Assembly: GCA_016933315.1 (NCBI GenBank)
Contig: JAFGBE010000069.1
Coordinates: 1 to 18,758, forward strand
DNA: 18,758 nt
DNA from: Candidatus Auribacterota bacterium
Lineage (GTDB): Bacteria > Auribacterota > UBA6266
Direction: 5' to 3'
Both the position numbers and the translations under genes were made by a program. Below are positions 7,819 through 14,626 of the stretch, piece by piece (the first letter of the stretch is position 1; every line of letters begins with the position of its first letter). The notes under the pieces were generated by a model. That model searched no databases and had not been told where the DNA came from. It saw only the letters and a program-made list of their open reading frames with translations.

Positions 7819-8616
7819 ATGCCGATACTGGAAGTAAAAGGCGTCCAAAAAGTATTTGATAACCGTAAAGTCCTCGACGGGGTCAATCTCTCTGTGGAAA
7901 AAGGCGAAACCATGGTGATAATGGGCGGCAGCGGCTGTGGTAAAAGCACATTGCTTAAGATTATGATCGGCCAGCTCAAGCCGGACGGGGGAGAAGTTTT
8001 TATAGACGGCGAGGAAATAGTCCATTTGAAGGATTCTGAAATGGACAGGGTCCGCCTTAAATTCGGGATGCTTTATCAGGGCGGAGCGTTACTTAATTCC
8101 CTTACCCTGGCGCAGAACGTGGCGCTTCCTTTGACAGAACACACGCGCCTTGACAGAAAAATTATCGATATAATGGTTAAAATGAAGTTAGCCCAGGTCG
8201 GTTTGGCGGGTTTTGAGAAGAAAATGCCGTCCGAATTGAGCGGCGGCATGAAAAAGAGAGCCGCGCTGGCGAGGGCCATAGCGCTTGATCCATCGATTGT
8301 CTTCTATGATGAACCCGGCGCCGGGCTTGACCCGATAGTGGCTGCCGTAATAGACCGTTTGATAATGGATTTGAGCAAGAAACTTGGCATGACGTCCGTT
8401 GTGGTGACGCATGAGATGAAAAGCGCTTTCCGTATAGCCGATAAAATGGCTGTTTTGTTCAAGGGCCGTGTTATAGCTTACGGAACGTCCGATGAGATAA
8501 AAAATTCCGACAACCCTTATGTCCAGCAATTTATTGACGGCTCCCTTGAAGCCGCTTCCGTTTCGGCTAAAGATTCAACCGAGGAGTATATAAAAAGCCT
8601 GGTTGAAGGAAACTGA
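7819..8616 (+). CDS. mlaF: MlaF-type ABC transporter ATPase
   Basis: 265 residues with a complete ABC nucleotide-binding domain: Walker A GGSGCGKST (36-44), Q-loop Q87 (LYQGGALLNSLT, an MlaF-like variant), signature LSGGMKKR (140-147), Walker B IVFYDEP with E165 and the MlaF-like GLDPI after it, and H-loop H198 (VVTHE). The C-terminal segment NPYVQQFIDG followed by a ~25-residue tail matches the MlaF C-terminal extension that in E. coli contributes to dimer contacts. It powers the MlaE permease encoded immediately upstream. AGGTG (7809-7813) precedes ATG 7819. The next gene, 6 nt downstream, is a histidine kinase rather than the usual mlaD. Confidence 0.93.
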   Translation: MPILEVKGVQKVFDNRKVLDGVNLSVEKGETMVIMGGSGCGKSTLLKIMIGQLKPDGGEVFIDGEEIVHLKDSEMDRVRLKFGMLYQGGALLNSLTLAQNVALPLTEHTRLDRKIIDIMVKMKLAQVGLAGFEKKMPSELSGGMKKRAALARAIALDPSIVFYDEPGAGLDPIVAAVIDRLIMDLSKKLGMTSVVVTHEMKSAFRIADKMAVLFKGRVIAYGTSDEIKNSDNPYVQQFIDGSLEAASVSAKDSTEEYIKSLVEGN

Positions 8617-8622
8617 TTTTTT

Positions 8623-9915
8623 ATGGTCCATTCAATTATCACCGCTGATGAGAAAATCAGGCATTTTAAAAGAATCGTAATACTTGAAAAGTTCATAATG
8701 CTCCCCGCCAAGCTGATAGTGGTGATAGCCTCGGCGATTTTCCTGTGGCAGGTAAAGGGCGAAACCGAGTTCAAATTTGTCTTTTACCGCTATCAGTTCT
8801 GGATGTATCTGCTCGGAAACCTGATTTTTATACTCACGCTTATAAAACTCGGGCAGAAAAAAGTAAATTTTAAAATAGTGAAGTTATCGGCGTTTTTCCT
8901 CTCAGTCATAGATAATCTGTTCCTGAGTTTCCTTATATACTTTTCAACCGGGCTTGACAGCGAGTTTTACTGGCTTTACTGCGGGCTTATGATAAGGAAC
9001 GCGGTCAATTTCCCGAAAATCAGAAGCCAGTCGGCGTTGAATCTAAGTTTTATAATGTTTTATGTAATAGCCATTTACCTTCACGATCAATCGTCTGTGT
9101 TCCTCCATAACCAGGTCTTCTGGCTCAAGGTAGCCGTTCTGGTCCTTGTGGGTATGTGCTGCTGGGGCATATATACGCTCTTGTCCAAGAAAACAAGAAT
9201 AAATGAGGAAATGCAGGAAATGACCTTAAGGGCGGAAAAGATATCTCTTGCGGGAAAACTTGCCGCCAGTATCGCGCATGAGCTGAAGAATCCGTTTGGC
9301 ATAATAATCAACTCTGTTTATATATTGGAAAATTCAATAGACAATACCTCTCTTGAGGCTAAAAAGCATCTTGATGTAGTCAGGAAAGAAATACTGCGCT
9401 CCGACCGCATAATAACCGACCTCCTGAATTATTCTCGCCTGGTGGAAGGCAAGGTGGAGAAAATAAATATTAATCAATCAATCGATAAAGTCATCAATGA
9501 TATGGGCCCGGAGTTTTTCAAAAATGTAGAGATCGAGAAAAAATACAGGCCGGATCTTCCCAGCATATATTTTGACAGCCTTCACATAAAGCAAATCATA
9601 TACAATGTAGTGACAAACGCGAGACAGGCAATTGAAGAAAAAGGGAAAGTGGTAATAGAGACAGCTTATTCTTCAGAAGGCTGCGTATCGATTATTGTTA
9701 AGGATACGGGCGGCGGGATAGACCCCGAGCTGCTCGACAAGGTCTTTGACCCTTTTGTCACTACAAAGAAAAAAGGGACAGGGTTGGGGTTGTCTGTAGT
9801 AAAATCTATTGTTGATACGTACGGAGGATCCGTAAAGATTAAAAGTTCCAGGGCGGGGACAGAAGTGAAAATCAATCTTCCTATCAGGACTGTTTTTAAA
9901 AATGGAAACCAATAA
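8623..9915 (+). CDS. Membrane sensor histidine kinase with N-terminal multi-span domain
   Basis: 430 residues. The N-terminal ~190 residues contain about five or six membrane spans with no known sensor signature I can name. A short helix leads to the HisKA dimerisation domain with phosphoacceptor H219 (SIAHELKNPFGIIIN). The HATPase_c domain has an N-box around N332 (NVVTNARQAI), G1 DTGGG (361-365), F-box FDPFVTTKKK, and G2 GTGLGLS (386-392). All kinase motifs look intact. The reading frame overlaps the downstream response-regulator start by 14 nt, so the two form a cognate pair. A stimulus sensed within the membrane is plausible given the adjacent lipid transporter genes, but that is inference. 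Confidence 0.9.
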   Translation: MVHSIITADEKIRHFKRIVILEKFIMLPAKLIVVIASAIFLWQVKGETEFKFVFYRYQFWMYLLGNLIFILTLIKLGQKKVNFKIVKLSAFFLSVIDNLFLSFLIYFSTGLDSEFYWLYCGLMIRNAVNFPKIRSQSALNLSFIMFYVIAIYLHDQSSVFLHNQVFWLKVAVLVLVGMCCWGIYTLLSKKTRINEEMQEMTLRAEKISLAGKLAASIAHELKNPFGIIINSVYILENSIDNTSLEAKKHLDVVRKEILRSDRIITDLLNYSRLVEGKVEKININQSIDKVINDMGPEFFKNVEIEKKYRPDLPSIYFDSLHIKQIIYNVVTNARQAIEEKGKVVIETAYSSEGCVSIIVKDTGGGIDPELLDKVFDPFVTTKKKGTGLGLSVVKSIVDTYGGSVKIKSSRAGTEVKINLPIRTVFKNGNQ

Positions 9916-11314
9916 AACTGAAAAGACAAGAATTCTTATTGTAGACGATGAAAAAAATATGGTTGAGTCGCTGTGCACCATATTGAGGAGAAAAGGGTAT
10001 AGTGTTGTAACTGCCCTGAGCGCCGAGCAGGCTATTTCCATATGCAACAGCGATAGATTCAACCTTATAGTTACTGATGCGAGAATGAAAAAGACAGACG
10101 GGTTTAAATTCATGGAATCTATAAAAAAAGATTTTCCCGATACCGAGTTTGTCATGATAACAGCGTATGCCACGCCTAAACTGGCCGTAAAAGCAATAAA
10201 AGAAGGAGCTTTCGACTATATAGCCAAGCCTTTTGACCCGGAGGAATTCATTTTCACGGTTAAAAGGGCGCTTGAACATAACAGGCTGGTGCTTGAGAAT
10301 AAGAAACTTATGGGCACGTTGGCGAACGAAGAAGGATTAAGGGGTGTAATAGGAAAATCACCTCAGATACAGGAGATATGCAAGTTGGTTTATACTGTCG
10401 CCCCGACAGTCTCTCCTGTATTGATAGAAGGGGAAAAGGGGGCAGGCAAGGAATTGATAGCAAGGGCGCTGCATTTTCACAGCGCCAGAAGGGATAAGCC
10501 CTTTTATTACCTGAATTGCGCCGGTGTTCCAGCTGGTTTGCTTGAAAAAGAACTGTCGGGCTGCGGCAAAGCTCAGGATAAGGAGGCAAAAGACAGCTGT
10601 TTTAAAATTGCCGGCGGCGGGACCCTTTACATAAATGAAATATGCGATATGCCTTTGAGCCTGCAGGAACAGATGCTTCGCATCTTTAAAAACAGCAAAT
10701 ATTATAATAAAAAATCCGGGACTGAGGAAATGCTGGATGTGAGAATCATTTCCTCAACGGCGAAAAATACGGAAGATGAGGTGAAAAAAGGCAATTTCAG
10801 GGAAGACCTTTTTTACAGGGTGAATATAATTAATATCAAAGTCCCCCCTTTAAGGGAAAGGAGGGAGGATATTATCCCCCTGGCCGAACATTTTCTTGAT
10901 AAGCACAGCGCTTTGACCGGAAAGATCATAAAGGGTTTCGATGATGACGTTAAAAAATTGCTCCTGCAGCATGAATGGCGCGGGAATGTCCTGGAACTTG
11001 AAAAACTTGTTGAAAAAATCGTTTCAATGGAAAACCGGGATGTTGTGGCGGTTCCCAGCGTGGTGCGCCAGATTAAGGCCCCTGCCTTTAAAGTGAAAGA
11101 CAATGATGATGAAGGGAAAGAGGTTTTTTCGGGCAAGGGGATTAACTACCAGGAGCAGGTATCGAACTATGAAAAAGAGCTTATTGAACTGGCTATGAGA
11201 AAATCGGGGGGCAGTATAAGCAAAACCGCGCAGTTGTTGAAATTAAGCAGGCATGCCCTCAGGTACCAGATGCAGAAACTGGGCCTGCTGGGGAGCCGGA
11301 AAAAGCAGGATTAA
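9902..11314 (+). CDS. NtrC-family response regulator with degenerate AAA+ domain
   Basis: 470 residues. The receiver domain (~9-122) has the acidic pair D15/D16, phosphoacceptor D59, T87 and K109. An AAA+ domain (~148-375) and a C-terminal Fis-type helix-turn-helix (ISKTAQLLKLSRHALRYQMQ, 439-458) follow. Walker A is altered but retains its lysine (GEKGAGKE, K183), and the arginine-finger region FREDLFYRVN is conserved. Two key elements are lost. Where ELFGHEKGAFTGA is expected the sequence reads ELSGCGKAQDKEAK, so the GAFTGA sigma54-contact loop is gone. Walker B reads GGTLYINEI, with N245 replacing the usual aspartate. It probably binds DNA under phosphorylation control but is unlikely to remodel sigma54 polymerase in the normal way. 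Last gene of the apparent operon. Confidence 0.9.
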   Translation: METNKTEKTRILIVDDEKNMVESLCTILRRKGYSVVTALSAEQAISICNSDRFNLIVTDARMKKTDGFKFMESIKKDFPDTEFVMITAYATPKLAVKAIKEGAFDYIAKPFDPEEFIFTVKRALEHNRLVLENKKLMGTLANEEGLRGVIGKSPQIQEICKLVYTVAPTVSPVLIEGEKGAGKELIARALHFHSARRDKPFYYLNCAGVPAGLLEKELSGCGKAQDKEAKDSCFKIAGGGTLYINEICDMPLSLQEQMLRIFKNSKYYNKKSGTEEMLDVRIISSTAKNTEDEVKKGNFREDLFYRVNIINIKVPPLRERREDIIPLAEHFLDKHSALTGKIIKGFDDDVKKLLLQHEWRGNVLELEKLVEKIVSMENRDVVAVPSVVRQIKAPAFKVKDNDDEGKEVFSGKGINYQEQVSNYEKELIELAMRKSGGSISKTAQLLKLSRHALRYQMQKLGLLGSRKKQD

Positions 11315-11337
11315 GACTGCGTGATTTTCACACAATG

Positions 11338-11372
11338 AATTTATTGAAATAAGATGATTAATATGGTTTAAT
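11338..11372 (+). promoter_or_regulatory. Promoter of first pseudopilin gene (motif shared with second)
   Basis: TTGAAA (11344-11349), a 17-base spacer and TTTAAT (11367-11372) form a 5/6 plus 5/6 sigma70-like promoter with an extended -10 TG. The blocks AATTTATTGAAA (11338-11349) and ATATGGTTTA (11361-11370) recur with identical spacing at 13927-13959 upstream of the second pseudopilin gene, which supports this being a functional element. The expected leader is about 39 nt. Confidence 0.65.
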
Positions 11373-11417
11373 TAAGATGAGGTTAAAGATAAACATGGGA
11401 AAGGAGGTTGAACTGAT

Positions 11418-11939
11418 ATGAGAAAGGCGAAAGGTTTCACATTGATTGAACTCCTTGTTGTTATCGCAATTATAGCCATTCTTGCCGGTATGCTGTTGCC
11501 TGCATTGGGAAGAGCAAGGGAACAGGCAAGGAGAATAAACTGCCTGTCGAATGTCAAGCAGATTGGAACAGCCCTTCATATCTACGCTCAGGACTGGGAT
11601 GACTGGTTTATATACAGCGGCACTGCCGCTACAACTGACAGTCTGGCCCAGTTATACGACGGCTACACCACAAGCTTGAGTATTTTTGTGTGCCCGAGCA
11701 CGCCTGATTCGGTTAGTGACTCGACAACAGGCCTTACAAGGACATACACAACTAATACGGTCAGCGGTGGCGATACCAATGCTATGAGCTATGTATACAG
11801 AAGGGGAAAGAAAGAATCTGACCCTGCTGATTCCGCGATTGTTTGGGAAAGGGTGTCTAACCACTCTGACGACGGCGGGAACTGTGTCTATATCGGAAGC
11901 GATGCAAGATGGTGCCCAAGAGGTGTTACAAGAAAATAA
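11418..11939 (+). CDS. Type II/IV pseudopilin (prepilin-type N-terminal methylation motif), copy 1
   Basis: 173 residues. The leader MRKAKG is followed by FTLIELLVVIAIIAILAGML, a canonical class III prepilin signal with cleavage between G6 and F7 and Glu at mature position 5. The hydrophobic helix is followed by ALGRAREQARRINCLSNVKQIG. The globular part has four cysteines (C42, C92, C156, C166), a Ser/Thr-rich stretch at ~94-120, and a C-terminus with SNHSDDGGNC and DARWCPRG, like the H-DG ending common in PVC-type pseudopilins. A strong AAAGGAGGT site (11400-11408) precedes ATG 11418. It has its own promoter and terminator. The same cysteine and C-terminal pattern occurs in the product of the gene at 14018, so the two are paralogues. 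Confidence 0.9.
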   Translation: MRKAKGFTLIELLVVIAIIAILAGMLLPALGRAREQARRINCLSNVKQIGTALHIYAQDWDDWFIYSGTAATTDSLAQLYDGYTTSLSIFVCPSTPDSVSDSTTGLTRTYTTNTVSGGDTNAMSYVYRRGKKESDPADSAIVWERVSNHSDDGGNCVYIGSDARWCPRGVTRK

Positions 11940-11963
11940 CACCTGAGATTTTTGGGAGTTCAG

Positions 11964-11996
11964 AGCACCCGTTCAATATGAGCGGGTGCTTTTTTT
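11964..11996 (+). terminator. Intrinsic terminator after first pseudopilin gene
   Basis: The perfect 8-bp stem AGCACCCG / CGGGTGCT (11964-11971 and 11983-11990) has an 11-nt loop and is followed by a run of seven T (11990-11996). It separates the pseudopilin transcript from the ligase gene, which starts 37 nt further on. Confidence 0.88.
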
Positions 11997-12019
11997 ATGT
12001 ATAAATTTTCTTATTGAAG

Positions 12020-12025
12020 TATAAT
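12020..12025 (+). promoter_or_regulatory. -10 box placing a near-leaderless start for the first ligase gene
   Basis: A perfect TATAAT at 12020-12025 lies seven bases upstream of ATG 12033, so transcription would begin at or next to the start codon. No convincing -35 and no Shine-Dalgarno are visible. The arrangement is mirrored at the second ligase gene. Confidence 0.4.
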
Positions 12026-12032
12026 TAGTTTT

Positions 12033-13850
12033 ATGGGCAGAAGGTTTGTTCTATTTCTGGTTTTTGTTTTTTTTGTTTCCCCGTCTGTGGTATTTTACGG
12101 GTTTTTTGACCATACTTTCATTAAAGATATCATATTGTGGTGCGCCGTTCTTTTGTTCTGTGCTTATTTATTGTTTAAAATCAGGGCCGGCGGGCTTGTG
12201 CATTACGGGTATCTCGATTTCTTATTTGCGCTTTTCGCTGTTGCCTCTCTTGCGGGAGTATTGTTCTCGGAATACAGGTATACTGCTGTTGATTTTCTCT
12301 ATAAGCTGCTGTTATATTATCTGTGTTTCAGGTTTGCGGTTTATATAAGGCATCTGGGAAAAACAGGATTTTTAGTGCATTCCGCATTTACCTTGGGGTT
12401 GTTAATATCTCTTGTGTACGGGCTTTACCAGATGTTTTTTATAATTCCCGGAGTCTTTCCAGATACACCCGTGTTCCTTATCAGGATACCTTCTTTGCCG
12501 GGAAATCCGATTTTCTTTGCTTCCTATATCCTTATTTCTTTTCCTTTCAGCCTGTGTGCCCTGGTGTATGTGTCGAAAGCAGAAAAGCAGAAAAACAGAC
12601 TGTTAACCGGGATTTTGATACTCATTCTGATCCTGTTGTCTGTTTTTATGTTTTCTATGGCGATGAGCAGGGGCAGCCAGATAGCTTTGCTGTTTACCGC
12701 TTTATATTTCCTGTCGGCATATTTCGGATGGAATAAAATAAGGAAGATACTGCCTATTTTAATATGCGCGGTTGTTTTACTGGGGATTATGTATCTTGTA
12801 ACCGATGAGAAAGCGGGCAGCCTGCATAAAGAGCGTGATTATTTGAACAATATTACGGATATATCGAACCGTTATTATCTCTGGTCGGGCGCGCTGAATA
12901 TGTTTGCATCGGATCCCGTATTTGGAAAAGGCCCGGGATCTTTCTTTGTTTTTTTTCCTGAATATAAAGATAAGGGCATTGAAGAGCAGACGAAAATGCA
13001 AAAACTTTCAGACCATGCGCATAATGAATTTCTGCAGGTTTTGTCCGAAGCCGGGATTTTAGGTTTTCTTGCGTTCGCAATATTGATTTTTGGCGTTTTT
13101 ATCTTTTCTGATTTGTCTCCAGGGAAGAATGCCGGGCCGTACCTTAAATATTTTTATATCTGCTGTTCTTCCGCCTGTTTCGGTATTTTTATGATGATGC
13201 TTTTTTCAAATGTGTATAATATCGCGTTTCTGGGGGCGTTTTTCTGGTTTTTTGCAGGCATGACAGCCGAAACAGGCAAGGCCTTATCTCTGAATAATAC
13301 GCTGAAAAAATCATTATCGTGTGCCATAGTGTTGTTTTTATTGTTCTGGGCGTCGAAATACCTGTATTCAAAAGCGCACTATAATTATATTATGAGAAAG
13401 GCTGTTAACAGCGATGAAGCGGGGAACTATAGCGCTTCGGTAAGCTATTACGATGAGGCTCTCAGATTTGCTCCGGAGGATAATATGGCTCTTTTTTATC
13501 AGGCCTATGGGTATTTTCGCTTGGGGAAATATGAGAAAGCCGTTGGTGATTATTTGAAGATAAAGAGGCGCGCGCCTTATTTTGCCAACATCAATTTCGG
13601 CCTTGGCATATGTTATCTGAGAATGGCTGATTTTGTTTCCTCCCTGAAATCTTTTAAAGATGAAATATTCATTAATCCGTATAATCCGGAAGCTTATTTC
13701 AATGCCGCTATAGCCGCTGAAAATCTGGGTATGAGCTCTGAAAGTGAGGCATATTTCAGGGAAGCCTATTTTCTTGATACAGACGGGCTTGTAAAGCAGG
13801 AGATAATTAAAATTTTTTCCGATAAAAAAAGGAGGATTGACACATTGTAA
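12033..13850 (+). CDS. Wzy_C/O-antigen ligase-like membrane protein with C-terminal TPRs, copy 1
   Basis: 605 residues. About eleven membrane spans (residues ~5-450) contain the Wzy_C elements: MSRGSQIALL (211-220), RYYLWSGAL then DPVFGKGPGSF (280-304), and the diagnostic periplasmic-loop motif DHAHNEFLQVLSEAGILGF (327-345) with H328/H330. Residues ~449-584 form about four tetratricopeptide repeats (for example ALFYQAYGYFRLGKYEKAV). The family includes O-antigen ligases and protein O-oligosaccharyltransferases (PglL/PilO/TfpO), which move lipid-linked glycans to LPS core or to pilins. It lies directly downstream of a pseudopilin gene and behind a terminator, suggesting the pseudopilin as acceptor. 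A polysaccharide polymerase remains possible. ATG 12033 lacks a Shine-Dalgarno and follows a TATAAT box. Confidence 0.82.
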   Translation: MGRRFVLFLVFVFFVSPSVVFYGFFDHTFIKDIILWCAVLLFCAYLLFKIRAGGLVHYGYLDFLFALFAVASLAGVLFSEYRYTAVDFLYKLLLYYLCFRFAVYIRHLGKTGFLVHSAFTLGLLISLVYGLYQMFFIIPGVFPDTPVFLIRIPSLPGNPIFFASYILISFPFSLCALVYVSKAEKQKNRLLTGILILILILLSVFMFSMAMSRGSQIALLFTALYFLSAYFGWNKIRKILPILICAVVLLGIMYLVTDEKAGSLHKERDYLNNITDISNRYYLWSGALNMFASDPVFGKGPGSFFVFFPEYKDKGIEEQTKMQKLSDHAHNEFLQVLSEAGILGFLAFAILIFGVFIFSDLSPGKNAGPYLKYFYICCSSACFGIFMMMLFSNVYNIAFLGAFFWFFAGMTAETGKALSLNNTLKKSLSCAIVLFLLFWASKYLYSKAHYNYIMRKAVNSDEAGNYSASVSYYDEALRFAPEDNMALFYQAYGYFRLGKYEKAVGDYLKIKRRAPYFANINFGLGICYLRMADFVSSLKSFKDEIFINPYNPEAYFNAAIAAENLGMSSESEAYFREAYFLDTDGLVKQEIIKIFSDKKRRIDTL

Positions 13851-13890
13851 TGTGTAACTGACTGCATATGAAGAAGTTATGATACATGGA

Positions 13891-13923
13891 TTTACTGTGG
13901 GTTTTTCTGCGTTATAATAACGC
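13891..13923 (+). promoter_or_regulatory. Candidate upstream promoter with overlapping palindromic operator
   Basis: GCGTTAT and ATAACGC (13909-13915 and 13917-13923) form a perfect 7-bp inverted repeat around one central A. The palindrome contains TATAAT (13913-13918), with TTTACT (13891-13896) 16 bases upstream as a possible -35. A dimeric repressor bound here would cover the -10 box. No copy precedes the first pseudopilin gene. Tentative. Confidence 0.35.
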
Positions 13924-13926
13924 TGT

Positions 13927-13961
13927 AATTTATTGAAAAAAACCTTAAAATATGGTTTATT
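13927..13961 (+). promoter_or_regulatory. Promoter of second pseudopilin gene (motif shared with first)
   Basis: TTGAAA (13933-13938) is separated by 17 bases from TTTATT (13956-13961), which has an extended -10 TG. AATTTATTGAAA (13927-13938), 11 variable bases, then ATATGGTTTA (13950-13959) reproduce exactly the layout at 11338-11370. Conservation of both blocks and of their spacing, with a diverged spacer, is the main evidence. Confidence 0.6.
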
Positions 13962-14017
13962 TAATATAGGAACTGTATAGAAGGGTTGATATTTATCCTT
14001 TATAAAGGGGGGATAGA

Positions 14018-14527
14018 GTGAAAAGGTGTAGCGCTTTTACGCTGATAGAGCTTCTTGTGGTGATAGCCATAATGTCGATTATGGCGAGTATTCTTCTGCC
14101 CGCCCTTTCAAAAGCCAGAGAAAAGGGCAAGAGGACGGTCTGCCTGTCAAACCTTAAACAAATAGGTGTCTCCCTTCATATTTACGCGCAGGAATATGGA
14201 GAATGGTTTGTCGATGCCGGAACCGGCGAAAATACCGATAACCTGAATCCGCTGTATGACTACGGGTATATGGAAAGTTTGGATATATTTGAGTGTCCGA
14301 GCACAAGACATACGGTATTGGATTCCACCGGGCTTACAAGGACTTATCCGACCAATGATACGAATGCCATGAGTTACAGGTATATAAAGGGCATGAAAGA
14401 GACAGGCGATGCGAATATTGCGTTAGTCTGGGATTCCCAGCCCAGCAACCACCAGTATGACGGCGTAAACTGCCTTTATGTCGGGAATGACGCAAGGTGG
14501 TGCCCGAGGGGCGATACTTTAAAGTAA
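14018..14527 (+). CDS. Type II/IV pseudopilin, copy 2
   Basis: 169 residues from GTG 14018, preceded by AAAGGGGGGAT (14004-14014). The leader MKRCSA is followed by FTLIELLVVIAIMSIMASIL; cleavage would fall between A6 and F7, so the usual -1 glycine is alanine, and mature Glu5 is present. The four mature cysteines (C42, C93, C152, C162), the ECPST segment and the C-terminal NHQYDGVNC and DARWCPRG match the first pseudopilin, with extensive identity over the whole length. An extra cysteine (C4) lies in the leader. It is most likely a minor pseudopilin of a type II secretion or type IV pilus-like machine whose other genes are outside the window. It is followed by a terminator and a second Wzy_C-TPR gene. 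Confidence 0.88.
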   Translation: MKRCSAFTLIELLVVIAIMSIMASILLPALSKAREKGKRTVCLSNLKQIGVSLHIYAQEYGEWFVDAGTGENTDNLNPLYDYGYMESLDIFECPSTRHTVLDSTGLTRTYPTNDTNAMSYRYIKGMKETGDANIALVWDSQPSNHQYDGVNCLYVGNDARWCPRGDTLK

Positions 14528-14550
14528 TATTTATTAATATAAAATATGAG

Positions 14551-14582
14551 AGAACCCGGTGTATTGTTTCCCGGGTTTTTTT
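14551..14582 (+). terminator. Intrinsic terminator after second pseudopilin gene
   Basis: AACCCGG / CCGGGTT (14553-14559 and 14571-14577) form a 7-bp stem, extendable by an A-U and a G-U pair, with an 11-nt loop and a T-run through 14582. It has the same position and loop length as the terminator after the first pseudopilin. It lies inside the longest possible ORF of the next gene, which argues for a later start there. Confidence 0.85.
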
Positions 14583-14590
14583 ATTTAATA

Positions 14591-14620
14591 TTGTGTAATT
14601 GCATTTATGTTTATTATACT
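14591..14620 (+). promoter_or_regulatory. Candidate promoter giving a leaderless second ligase transcript
   Basis: TTGTGT (14591-14596) and TATACT (14615-14620) are 18 bases apart. The -10 box ends six bases before ATG 14627, so initiation would coincide with the start codon. No Shine-Dalgarno is present. The -35 match is weak (3/6). Confidence 0.4.
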
Positions 14621-14626
14621 TATCAT

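Noticed and set aside
11321..11331. GTGA-TTT-TCAC dyad suggesting a CRP/cAMP site upstream of the first pseudopilin
   Set aside because: Half-sites are separated by 3 rather than 6 bases, so it does not fit the CRP consensus despite the adenylate cyclase gene upstream.
14546..14626. Upstream ATG that would add 27 residues to the second ligase
   Set aside because: It lies within the pseudopilin terminator hairpin, has no ribosome-binding site, and the added residues are not needed for the membrane topology.
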